Shown here: in pieces, positions 32,663 through 40,353 of the stretch | Layout: each line of letters starts with the position of its first letter | Numbering within the stretch: position 1 is the stretch's first letter | Source of the DNA: Muribaculaceae bacterium | Lineage (GTDB): Bacteria > Bacteroidota > Bacteroidia > Bacteroidales > Muribaculaceae | Length of the DNA: 40,353 nucleotides | Assembly (NCBI GenBank): GCA_017940245.1 | Contig: JAGAYZ010000104.1 | Span: 1 to 40,353 of the forward strand | Direction: 5' to 3' | The notes under the pieces: generated by a model | Databases searched by the model: none | What the model was told of the DNA's origin: nothing | The model's input: the letters and a program-made list of their open reading frames with translations, nothing else | Program-made: the position numbers and the translations under genes

Positions 32663-35212
32663 TTAGCCCACTTTCAGGATGATGTTGATGATGGCGTTCA
32701 CGTCCTCAACGTCGATCTTGCCATCGCCGGTCACATCGGCGTTGCCGGGATAAGAGCTGGCCGTTTTTACCTTCAGAATGATGTTGATCACGGCGTTCAC
32801 GTCGCTCACATCCACTTTACCGTCGCCAGTGAGGTCGTAGCTTGCGTTGTCGACCCACTTCACCTCGGTCACCCCTTCGGCATCAGCAGGCAACTGCAGG
32901 TAAGCGTGGTGGAATGCCAAGCGGCTGCTGTCGGCTGCTGCCCAATCGCCCTCGTCATCCATCAGCCAGTTGGTTTTGTCGCCATCTGTTGCCGGGATGC
33001 GGGCGCCATCGTTGATTCCGACCAGCAGGTTGGTGCCGATTGTCTCTGTTTCGTCGGCGTACGGAATCTCATAGAATCCGGGGGTGCCTTTCAGCACCAC
33101 TCCCGTGCCGGCGGCCACGCGACGCACACGCCGCATCGTGAGAGTGCCGTTCACTTGTTTCACCGCCACATACGCCTCCAGGTCTTCCACCTCGCCGAAG
33201 TCTAGGTCATCCAGACTGCAGAATGTGGTGTACTCGCCTTCCAGCTCAACGGGGGTCGCCTCTACGATGTTCGGGAAATAATACCAATCAGCAATTTCGA
33301 AGTAAATGTCGGTCATATCTTTGGGTACATATAATGTGCCATCGTCAAGCCAACCACCCATGAAGGAACCCACTTCGGGTTCCTGCAAGTACGTTTTCAT
33401 GTATGATAGATTTGTCATGCAGAAAGCATTGTCACCCGGTGTCTGCTTCAGATTGAACGGCAGCTCTATGTGTTCAAGGGGCGAGTTCATAAAGGCTTGT
33501 TGGTCAATAATTTCGACAGAATTGGGAATTTCAATCTCAGATATGGCTGTTCCCATGAATGCACTAGGGGCTATATTCTTAAGTTGATTGGGTAAGATAA
33601 CGGAGTTCAAGCTGACACAACCTGCAAACTGCAAGCCAGCATGTGCATAACCCCCTTCATCTTGCGTCCCCATCGTGCCATCATCAAAGTATTTCACGGA
33701 ATTGGGGATTTCGATGCTTTCAAGAAGTTCGCATTGAGCGAAAATCATCGGTGGCAGTATTTCCAGTTGATTGGGCAATTGGACCGATTCCAAACTTTTG
33801 CATTGGCTAAATGCACCCTGCATAATGGTGGTTACGGTGTTGGGGATTTCGATGGATTCCAACCCAGATAGAGCGAAAGCGTTAACGCCAATGTACTCTA
33901 ATCCTTCGGGAAGAGAGATTTCCTTTAGGTTACTACAAAAATAAAAAGCCGCTTTGCTGATTGTCTTTAAATGATTATCTAACGTCACGCTATTTAATTG
34001 AGTGCAATTGTCGAAACAGCTTTGGGGAATAATGGCACTATTCGACAAGTCGGCAGATTCAAGATTGACACATTCTGCAAACATCCCCTGACTCTCATTC
34101 GGCACGACGCATTTAACGGTTTTAAGTTGGATATTATGCCCAAATGCATAATCACCGATATCTTGCACTGTAGATGGAATGTCAATTTCGGTAAAGCCAC
34201 AATTTTGGAATGCAAACTTGCCGATAGATATTAAAGTAGAAGGAATCTCAATCGAGTTCAATGCATTGCAATAACTGAATGCTTCCTGTTTCAAGGTTGT
34301 CACGCTACCCAAATCGACTGATTGAAGAGCCGGGCAGTTGTTAAAGCACTTTGTCTCAATCACGGAGACGGAATTGGGGATGGAGACCGAAACAAGCCCA
34401 CTTCCACGGAATGCTTCTTCCTCGATGACGGTTACCGTATTGGGGATATCAACTGTCTTTAATAATGTACAGCCCATGAATGAGCATGCTTTAATCGTAT
34501 TAATAGATGAAGGTATCGTGTAGTGTTCGCCATGTGCGGGCGGATACAAGATTAGTTCTGTCTGCGCTTTATTACAGAGCACTCCATCTATTTGAGCATA
34601 CTTCGAATTATTGTCGTCGACTCGAAAAGCTGTGAGTTGATATAAGGATTTATCGTCAGACGAAAATTGTGGCATTACAATTTCAGGGGTTGATGACTGA
34701 AAATCAATATATTTTAGGTTTGTGCACTTACTGCACATAAGCATATCAATCTTTTGCATTGAATTTGGAATACGCAGAGACTCAATGCCTTCACATCCTT
34801 CAAATGCTCCGAATTCCGTTTCTTCGAGTCCTTCGGGTAAAATAAGCTCAGAAATTCCAGAGCACATATAAAATGCTTGTGCTTTAATTTTTTTGATTGT
34901 GTTCGGTAATTCAATCGATGTAATCCCGGGACATTTGAAGAATGCCCAATTGCCGATAGTAGTTACTGTGTAATCTTCATCATTATAGGTGATTTGGGAA
35001 GGTATTACAATATCTCCTGAATATTGGTTCGCATCGGGCAAGCGTCCTTCCGGTTTATTTTTTAAGACCACTTCTGCCGTGTGATTGCTGGCATCAAGAC
35101 AATATTTAATGCCGTTGTTGTCATACACTTCTTGTGCTGCGGCGGCAGTGCCGAGCACACACAATGCGACCAATAGTAGTCGCTGAATCATGAGAGAGGT
35201 AAATCTGTTCAT
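32663..35212 (-). CDS. BspA-type LRR surface protein with C-terminal dockerin-like domain
   Basis: 849 residues. A signal peptide is plain (LLLVALCVLGTAAAAQ); ATG 35212 or the Met seven codons later are both possible starts. Residues ~60-620 are ~22-residue LRR_5 repeats (IPNTVxxIxxxAFxxCxxL). Residues ~645-785 are a beta-rich module (TTFCSLDDLDF, VAAGTGVVLKG) related to the C-terminal module of the protein ending at 5365. Residues 792-849 are two dockerin-like repeats (DLTGDGKVDVSDVN, DVTGDGKIDVEDVN) that end the protein, with no T9SS-type tail. The LRR part is noticeably more AT-rich than the 3' third, which may reflect domain shuffling. It has its own promoter at 35298-35329. Predicted surface or secreted binding protein; ligand unknown. 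Confidence 0.9.
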   Translation of the reverse strand: MNRFTSLMIQRLLLVALCVLGTAAAAQEVYDNNGIKYCLDASNHTAEVVLKNKPEGRLPDANQYSGDIVIPSQITYNDEDYTVTTIGNWAFFKCPGITSIELPNTIKKIKAQAFYMCSGISELILPEGLEETEFGAFEGCEGIESLRIPNSMQKIDMLMCSKCTNLKYIDFQSSTPEIVMPQFSSDDKSLYQLTAFRVDDNNSKYAQIDGVLCNKAQTELILYPPAHGEHYTIPSSINTIKACSFMGCTLLKTVDIPNTVTVIEEEAFRGSGLVSVSIPNSVSVIETKCFNNCPALQSVDLGSVTTLKQEAFSYCNALNSIEIPSTLISIGKFAFQNCGFTEIDIPSTVQDIGDYAFGHNIQLKTVKCVVPNESQGMFAECVNLESADLSNSAIIPQSCFDNCTQLNSVTLDNHLKTISKAAFYFCSNLKEISLPEGLEYIGVNAFALSGLESIEIPNTVTTIMQGAFSQCKSLESVQLPNQLEILPPMIFAQCELLESIEIPNSVKYFDDGTMGTQDEGGYAHAGLQFAGCVSLNSVILPNQLKNIAPSAFMGTAISEIEIPNSVEIIDQQAFMNSPLEHIELPFNLKQTPGDNAFCMTNLSYMKTYLQEPEVGSFMGGWLDDGTLYVPKDMTDIYFEIADWYYFPNIVEATPVELEGEYTTFCSLDDLDFGEVEDLEAYVAVKQVNGTLTMRRVRRVAAGTGVVLKGTPGFYEIPYADETETIGTNLLVGINDGARIPATDGDKTNWLMDDEGDWAAADSSRLAFHHAYLQLPADAEGVTEVKWVDNASYDLTGDGKVDVSDVNAVINIILKVKTASSYPGNADVTGDGKIDVEDVNAIINIILKVG

Positions 35213-35297
35213 AGTGTGAAGGTTTTAGGTTGGCCCCGGGGAATTACACGCGCCATAGACCGGGACACGTTGCCTATGATGCCTGTGTTATCTACCG

Positions 35298-35329
35298 CAA
35301 AATTACAACGTTCATCCATGACGTTCAAA
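35298..35329 (-). promoter_or_regulatory. Promoter of the LRR/dockerin gene ending at 32663
   Basis: Minus strand TTTG (35326-35329), 20-base spacer, then TAATTTTG (35298-35305), the full Bacteroidetes pattern. The predicted leader is ~80 bases. It lies in the 363-base gap 35213-35575, which holds this promoter, the hairpin at 35508-35541 and no convincing gene. Confidence 0.75.
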
Positions 35330-35507
35330 TTTTAGCTGGATGACCCTGCCCAAAACATATCCGCTGTGCGGAAAATATAGAATTTGTGCATTACTCAGCA
35401 ATCTTTCGGGGATTACCAGTTACCTTATATGGAACAATGAACGGCAGGCCACGGCTTTTGCTCAGCGGCAGGCGATAGTTGGCCATCTTCAATACTCAGA
35501 CGAGCGA

Positions 35508-35541
35508 TTAACCCGAATCATTATCGACCGACTTGGGTTAA
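35508..35541 (-). terminator. Hairpin downstream of the AraC-type regulator gene
   Basis: TTAACCC (35508-35514) pairs with GGGTTAA (35535-35541) around a 20-base loop. It is 35 bases past the stop of the minus-strand regulator at 35576. There is no T run, so termination is only suggested by position. Confidence 0.35.
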
Positions 35542-35575
35542 GTATGATGAACTTGTTGCTGTTTGCTCAAAAAAG

Positions 35576-37261
35576 TTATTGATGATGAGCTTGCCGTGCC
35601 TGGCGGATATACTCCGACGGAGTTAGGCCCGTCACACGACGGAAAGCCGCGGTGAAGGTATTGCGCGAACGTATGCCCACATCTTTTGCCATTCCATCGA
35701 CGGTGAGTTGAAGAAAATATGGTTCCTCGCTGATGCGCCTGCAGGCTTCCTTGGCACGGTGGTCGTTGAGCAGGATGTTGAAATTACTGCCGAAGCACTC
35801 ACTGATTACTTGTGAGACGAACTTTTGTTGCGAGCCTATGATCTGAGCCAGTTGGTCGACGGTAAAACCGCTGCGGCAAATCACGTCGGGTGTATCCAGC
35901 ACATTTTGAATGAGACCTTGCAGGCGAAGTTTGTCTTCATCGGTGAGCGGTGAGTCCTTATACTTTTCATCTTGTCCGGTATCGGTCTGCTCTTGCTTCA
36001 TGCGGGATTCTTCGAGCAGTTGTTCAAGCCTTGCGCGCGATAAACGCTCGGTGCGCTCCGACTCCATAAGAACCACGTTTTTCTCATACAGTGCCAGATT
36101 GCGCTGGTTCAACTGCCGGTTCTTACGCACCATGAAAGCAGTAAACGCTAAAACGATAAGCAGAAACGTGGCACCCACAACCAAATAGACCGTTTGAAGT
36201 TGGTGACGGTGCCGCAATTGCTCGAGTTGCAACTCTATTTCGCTCACTTGCTGGTCAAAAGTGATCTTACTTAATCTCATGGTTTGCTGCTGTCCGAGCA
36301 GACTATCCTTCAACGCCGTGTGTCGTATGGCATATTCCAGATATTGGTTTCTGTCGCCGGTGAGTTCAAAAATGTTGGCATACCGGTCATAAACAAGCAG
36401 TAGGGCATCCTTGAAATCCTCCTGAAGCGAGACACGTTCCATTTCACGCACTGTAGCCAAAGCCTGAGCCAATTGTCCGGTTTCCATGTATATGCCGCTC
36501 AGGTTGTCTAAAATCATGAGCAGGATGCGTTCTCTGCTGTATCCCTCGAAATGCTGTGGAATTGATTTCCGCATCTGATCAAAAGCATCGATAGCCGTGT
36601 CCCATTGCTGGCGGTTCATGGCCATGGCGGCATGGTAGAAATGGCTGCTGATGGCATGGAGAGTGTCGAGTTGAAGCGGCTGATGGGATGCGTAGGCCGA
36701 CCACATGTCGGCCACTGAATCCATCATGTGCACACTAAGCGCACTGGACACGGAGTTGATGAAAGCGATACCTGCAGCCAATTCATCATGCTGCGTGATG
36801 GCTGAGTGCAGGGCTTTGCGCCCGTAATCCAGGATAAGGTGTGTGTAGACGGGGTCCTCTAAATCGTTGTTGATATTCTGGTACAGACTCTGCAAAGTGA
36901 GGAAGGTCTGTGGATTCTCGATATTTAACTGCATCTCAATGTGCTGAGCGCGCTGCAGGTGATTCAGTGCATTGGGATAGTCAAAATAATAAAAGAGGTA
37001 TATCTTGGCCATATGCACATGTGCCTGATCACGCACCGAGTCGGCCGACTCAGGACGATTGATAATTACAGTAAAACAATGCGCCGCGCTGTCGATATGC
37101 TCGTCCATCTCATAATTGAGGCCCTTTTGCAGCAACTCTTCGTCGGCAATATGCCGCAAATTGAAGTAATAATCCGGTTGAGTGTGTGCAATGGCAGAAA
37201 AAGCACAAAGCAACGCCATCCAATAAGGTAAAAAGTATGTCGTTATCCGAATGACCATCAT
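35576..37261 (-). CDS. Membrane-anchored TPR protein with C-terminal AraC-type DNA-binding domain
   Basis: 561 residues. A hydrophobic N-terminus (~5-27) acts as signal peptide or anchor and is followed by TPR-like helical repeats (~35-325), a TM helix at ~357-378 (VYLVVGATFLLIVLAFTAF), a coiled-coil linker (~380-425) and an AraC/XylS HTH domain (~450-556: FTVDQLAQIIGSQQKFVSQV, VGIRSRNTFTAAFRRVTGLT, PSEYIRQ). The layout suggests a periplasmic sensor that signals through the membrane to a cytoplasmic DNA-binding domain, a one-protein design common in Bacteroidetes. It resembles hybrid regulators but has no kinase. It lies between two large surface-protein genes on the same strand and may regulate them; this is inference from position. 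Two ATG codons in a row begin the frame. Confidence 0.88.
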   Translation of the reverse strand: MMVIRITTYFLPYWMALLCAFSAIAHTQPDYYFNLRHIADEELLQKGLNYEMDEHIDSAAHCFTVIINRPESADSVRDQAHVHMAKIYLFYYFDYPNALNHLQRAQHIEMQLNIENPQTFLTLQSLYQNINNDLEDPVYTHLILDYGRKALHSAITQHDELAAGIAFINSVSSALSVHMMDSVADMWSAYASHQPLQLDTLHAISSHFYHAAMAMNRQQWDTAIDAFDQMRKSIPQHFEGYSRERILLMILDNLSGIYMETGQLAQALATVREMERVSLQEDFKDALLLVYDRYANIFELTGDRNQYLEYAIRHTALKDSLLGQQQTMRLSKITFDQQVSEIELQLEQLRHRHQLQTVYLVVGATFLLIVLAFTAFMVRKNRQLNQRNLALYEKNVVLMESERTERLSRARLEQLLEESRMKQEQTDTGQDEKYKDSPLTDEDKLRLQGLIQNVLDTPDVICRSGFTVDQLAQIIGSQQKFVSQVISECFGSNFNILLNDHRAKEACRRISEEPYFLQLTVDGMAKDVGIRSRNTFTAAFRRVTGLTPSEYIRQARQAHHQ

Positions 37262-37292
37262 CCATCCTCACCACAATTGAGTGGCGACATTG

Positions 37293-37300
37293 CAAAATTA
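37293..37300 (-). promoter_or_regulatory. -7 promoter box for the TPR-AraC regulator
   Basis: Minus strand TAATTTTG followed by C, 32 bases before the start at 37261. No clear TTTG at the -33 position. Confidence 0.5.
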
Positions 37301-37477
37301 CTATTTTTTTACAATTTGTCCTACCTCTTTGATACTTTTTTGGCGGGAATTCGCCAGCCAAATCCAAGCGACCTCAACCGCCGCCGCTGCCACGATCTCG
37401 AATCCCGCGGCTTGATGACGGAATGGGGCCGCGCCGCCCTTCCTCCACCCGCTTAAACCCATTCGGTTAATGCCAAA

Positions 37478-37508
37478 GAAAGGAGCGCCAAATCTTGACG
37501 CTCCTTTC
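37478..37508 (-). terminator. Terminator of the surface-protein gene ending at 37555
   Basis: A perfect 10-bp stem GAAAGGAGCG (37478-37487) with CGCTCCTTTC (37499-37508) encloses an 11-base loop. On the minus strand the stem ends TTTC and TTTGG follows. It starts 46 bases after the TAA at 37555. Left of it, 37340-37470 is GC-rich and holds no convincing gene. Confidence 0.7.
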
Positions 37509-37554
37509 ATTTGACCGTTGGCCGGTCAGGGGGAGAATGTGTAATGATGAGGAT

Positions 37555-40191
37555 TTACTTCATCACTTTCTCAACTGCGGTAGTTCCGTCGCTCATCTTC
37601 TTGACCACGATATTCATGCCGTCGAAGGGCTTCGTGCTCGACAAGCCGGCTGCGTTGTAGTAGCGCACACTCTTCACCTCGCCGGTGGCGATGGCATCGG
37701 TAATACCGGTTGAGATATTATAATCCTTCACCGTGAACCAGATCACCTCGCTCTCGTTGTCGGCAGGCTCACGCTTGAGGCCTGCGGGGCCATTCATGCC
37801 ACCGTAGTACACCACCTGCACGCCTATGCGGTTCACCGTGTTCAGGAATTCGCGATCCTGGTTCAGATACACTCTGCTGCCGCCTTCATAGATATCCCAG
37901 TCATCATCGAACGTGTAAGGAATCTCATACATAGTCTCGCTAATGTTTTCATAATCGTCGGGAGTGAAGGCCAGCGGTAGGATATCATGTTCGACGTCGG
38001 TGAACAGGCGATAGAACACCTTGTTGGCATTCATAATCTTGCCGTCGGTGGTCTCCAGGGGGATGCTGAGTTGGATGCTGGGGTATGAGGAAGTCAAGTT
38101 CACGGCCAGGATTTCGGGAGTGGCGGGCTTGCCGGCTTCCTCCACATAGGGAGTCCACACATTTTCTGCGAAGATGAGGTAATAACTGAGCGTGTTTTTG
38201 TACTCATTGTCGATTATCCAGTTGCCTTCGGTGTAAGTGAACACGCCGGTTTCGGGATTGAAGGTGAACACCACATCCTCAAAGCCGTTGCCGTATCCCG
38301 TAAAGTAGTGCGGGTAGGTGTAGCCCCACGAAGCTAAACGATCATCAGTTCCAAAGTACTGGCCGGTGGCGAAGGTGGCGGTGGTGCCGTTGACGGTTCC
38401 CTTGACCCATGCCTCGGACAAATCGGTGCTCAGACCCTGCACATACACATCGTTGCCGTCGAAGCCGATGTTGATCTGTTTGGTGAAATCGGTGTAAACA
38501 GGTTCGTTTGTATTTGAGTCGAAAGTCACGCCTTTGCCGGTCCAGATGTAAATCTGGGTCTCCAGTCCTTCGGGCACTTCCACCACTTCGGGCACCTCGG
38601 GAGCACCCTTATAAACGGTCATGGTGTTATAGTAGCCCCACATGGAGAGAGTATTGACCTCTTGGTTCTCTGCGATATAAGGCGTGACGAGGGTAAACAC
38701 CTTAGCGTCGCTGTCGTAGTTGAACACAATGTCGCAAAGTGCCGAGCCGTCGTAGCCCACCATGAATTCGTTGCCATAACTGTCGGAACCCACAAATTGT
38801 CCAGAAGCAAAGGTGGCGGTGTTGCCGCTGATGGTGCCCTTCATCCAAGCGCTGGCAAAGTAGTAGGGTATGCCTTGGATGTACACATCGTTGCCGTCGA
38901 ATGCTACTTGGGTGGCCTTGTTCACCTGGTTGGCACCACCGTTGGTGTTGAATGTGGCCTCAATGGTCCAGTCGTCTTCGATGGTTGCAGTCTCGGGAAC
39001 AACCACGAGTTCGGGTTCGGGTTCGGGCTCGGGCTCGGTCAGGGTAATCAAGGCACCAGGCTGGGTGTAGGTGTAGTAGTAGACGGCGTCATTCTTGCCA
39101 TTGACAAAGAAGATGTTGTCGAGGGTAAAGGTTTCGGCTTCGGCATCGTAGGTGAAGGTGATGTCGCCGGCGGCATTGTTGACGTATCCCACCAGATAGA
39201 TGGGCGAACCGTTATCCAAGCCCATGTATTGTCCCATGGGGATGGTGACCTTGTTGTCGCTAAGGGTACCTTTGGCCCAAGCTTGGGGAAGAATCGGATT
39301 ATTAGGGTCGCCATAGGTCAGACCCTGGAAATAGATGTCGTTGCCATCTTTCACCACATTCACTGTTGAGGTGAAATCGTGACTTTCACTTGAATAGTAA
39401 CTGCTGCCCTTGTAGTAGTAGGAGACGGGGGTGATGCCGTCGGGAGGAGTGATGGTCTCTTCGAGTGTGGTCTCGGTGTAGACGGTCTCGAAGTCGGCGG
39501 CGCCATACCACATGTCATCGTCGTCATACACGCCAGCCAGCACATAGCTGCTGGAGCTGCCTTGCAGCGAAATCGAGCCGTCGTCACCAATGGTGAACAC
39601 GGCCGAGGTGTTGGTGCGGTCAACTTTGATGGCTTCGTTGTAATAGTTTACGCCGCTAAGGAATGGCGTGACGTCGAGCCATCCAAGCTCAAGGTTGTAG
39701 CCCGTGAAGTTGTAAATCGTTTGGGGCAATGGCACGGTGATGGTGTTGCCTTCAAGCGTGCCCTTGACGTAAGTGTCGGTAGTGGCATAGCACAATGGGT
39801 TAAGCATATATACCTCGTTGTTGTCGCAGAACACAATGGTCATCATGCCGGTTTGCGCTTGTGGCGTATTGCCGTAGTTGCGTGCTTGATAGGCACTGCC
39901 TGAACGTTTGTAATACTTCACTGTACCTTCGGGAGGCATGGTGATGAGCGGAGTAGCCTTGCGAGGGGCCTTCTTGCCGGCCGATTTACCCTCAGGAGCC
40001 ATCACTTTGTTCCCTACGGCTTCGGTGAAGCTCAACGGTCGTGTCGCCTGCTTGTCAACTGTGACCAAACTATTCATGGCGTTCCCGATAGGAACTTTCT
40101 TCACGGCTCTACCCGGTAAAGCCTGTGCCGTGACCGCTGTGGTGGTCATGCTCACCAACAGGGTCACAATAATTGCGTAGAATGTTTTCAT
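37555..40191 (-). CDS. Large secreted protein with repeated beta modules and T9SS-type C-terminus
   Basis: 878 residues with signal peptide (MKTFYAIIVTLLVSMTTTAVTAQ). Four copies of a ~110-150-residue beta module can be aligned on DGNDVYVQGLxxxxxxAWVKGT...TxTFATGQYxG; the first (near residue 125, DNNEVYMLNPLCY) is the most diverged. The second and third are joined by a Glu-Pro linker (EPEPEPEPEL, near 395). A further beta region (~690-810: QLSIPLETTDGK, RVYLNQDREFLNTVNRIGVQ) precedes the tail SVRYYNAAGLSSTKPFDGMNIVV and EKVMK, a T9SS type A-like sorting signal. No catalytic motif is visible. It is likely a surface-exposed adhesin or glycan-binding protein exported by the nearby T9SS. Confidence 0.87.
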   Translation of the reverse strand: MKTFYAIIVTLLVSMTTTAVTAQALPGRAVKKVPIGNAMNSLVTVDKQATRPLSFTEAVGNKVMAPEGKSAGKKAPRKATPLITMPPEGTVKYYKRSGSAYQARNYGNTPQAQTGMMTIVFCDNNEVYMLNPLCYATTDTYVKGTLEGNTITVPLPQTIYNFTGYNLELGWLDVTPFLSGVNYYNEAIKVDRTNTSAVFTIGDDGSISLQGSSSSYVLAGVYDDDDMWYGAADFETVYTETTLEETITPPDGITPVSYYYKGSSYYSSESHDFTSTVNVVKDGNDIYFQGLTYGDPNNPILPQAWAKGTLSDNKVTIPMGQYMGLDNGSPIYLVGYVNNAAGDITFTYDAEAETFTLDNIFFVNGKNDAVYYYTYTQPGALITLTEPEPEPEPELVVVPETATIEDDWTIEATFNTNGGANQVNKATQVAFDGNDVYIQGIPYYFASAWMKGTISGNTATFASGQFVGSDSYGNEFMVGYDGSALCDIVFNYDSDAKVFTLVTPYIAENQEVNTLSMWGYYNTMTVYKGAPEVPEVVEVPEGLETQIYIWTGKGVTFDSNTNEPVYTDFTKQINIGFDGNDVYVQGLSTDLSEAWVKGTVNGTTATFATGQYFGTDDRLASWGYTYPHYFTGYGNGFEDVVFTFNPETGVFTYTEGNWIIDNEYKNTLSYYLIFAENVWTPYVEEAGKPATPEILAVNLTSSYPSIQLSIPLETTDGKIMNANKVFYRLFTDVEHDILPLAFTPDDYENISETMYEIPYTFDDDWDIYEGGSRVYLNQDREFLNTVNRIGVQVVYYGGMNGPAGLKREPADNESEVIWFTVKDYNISTGITDAIATGEVKSVRYYNAAGLSSTKPFDGMNIVVKKMSDGTTAVEKVMK

Positions 40192-40224
40192 AAGAACAAA
40201 TCTTTTAAATTAAACTATTGGTGT

Positions 40225-40245
40225 CCGCTAAAACTTTTTTAGCGG
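40225..40245. other. Hairpin in the leader of the surface-protein gene
   Basis: CCGCTAAAA (40225-40233) and TTTTAGCGG (40237-40245) form a 9-bp stem with a 3-base loop, 34 bases before the ATG at 40191. It could be a leader structure for that gene or the end of a transcript from the right. No TAnnTTTG box is clear between it and the gene. Confidence 0.4.
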
Positions 40246-40256
40246 CTGAAAAAATC

Positions 40257-40291
40257 AGGCTGAATCCCGTTGCCGAGGTTCAGCCTTTTTC
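40257..40291. terminator. Rho-independent hairpin at the right edge
   Basis: AGGCTGAA (40257-40264) pairs perfectly with TTCAGCCT (40279-40286), followed by TTTT on the plus strand and a T-rich run on the minus strand as well. The genes it serves lie beyond the window; most likely it ends a minus-strand gene to the right. The last 60 bases also contain a plus-strand TACCTTTG (40294-40301) that could be a -7 box. Confidence 0.6.
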
Positions 40292-40353
40292 GTTACCTTT
40301 GTTTTCGTCACAAAAACCAGGTAACTTGAACAAAGATGAACAAAGGTACACAT

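Noticed and set aside
35340-35582. An 80-codon plus-strand frame
   Set aside because: It begins in the promoter region of a divergent gene, has no recognisable composition or motif, and overlaps the end of the regulator gene.
37301-37510. A 69-codon minus-strand frame
   Set aside because: It starts inside a terminator hairpin and its Gly/Ala/Arg-rich product follows the GC-rich block; kept only as an unusual block in the findings.

Overview
The window comes from a Bacteroidales bacterium, probably a gut or rumen member near Muribaculaceae or Prevotellaceae; I cannot go lower in rank. The reasons are a type IX secretion system (T9SS) locus, many large secreted proteins with BspA-type leucine-rich repeats, dockerin-like or T9SS-type C-termini, and promoters of the Bacteroidetes form TTTG-N19/20-TAnnTTTG without purine-rich ribosome binding sites. 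No rRNA, tRNA, CRISPR array or recognisable transposase or integrase is visible.

Layout. 1-7454 (+): three modular secreted surface proteins, the first cut by the left edge. 7569-11312 (-): valS, a YoeB-type toxin with its antitoxin, and rpiB. 11342-14936: a four-gene operon on the minus strand (kdsA, a manA-like isomerase, an rpe-like epimerase, kdsC) bracketed by a ~140-bp inverted repeat. 14943-17189 (+): a membrane glycosyltransferase and an acyltransferase. 17234-19928 (+): two tandem paralogous secreted proteins. 19895-21763: a perfect 104-bp direct repeat flanking a DUF234-type AAA ATPase whose 3' end is frameshifted. 21787-24831 (-): a 1014-residue secreted protein with a T9SS-type C-terminus. 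25054-32117 (+): porT-porP-porK-porL-porM-porN. 32190-32498 (+): a small unknown protein. 32663-40191 (-): an LRR/dockerin protein, a TPR-membrane-AraC regulator and a repeat-rich surface protein.

How the genes may work together. PorK/L/M/N, PorP and PorT build the T9SS motor and outer-membrane parts. At least three proteins here (ends at 5365, 21787 and 37555) carry the short C-terminal motif expected of T9SS cargo. Three others instead end in a dockerin-like double Ca-binding repeat, so the window shows two alternative C-terminal 'tails' on one family of surface proteins. The kds operon, glycosyltransferase and acyltransferase point to lipopolysaccharide or surface glycan synthesis; A-type LPS is the anchor of many T9SS cargo, so this may be more than chance proximity (inference).

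Best candidates for something new: the kds operon, which could encode a complete xylulose-5-P to Kdo route if its ManA-like member makes arabinose-5-P; the duplicated 104-bp gene end around the ATPase; the long inverted repeat that also carries outward promoters; and the module shuffling among the surface proteins.
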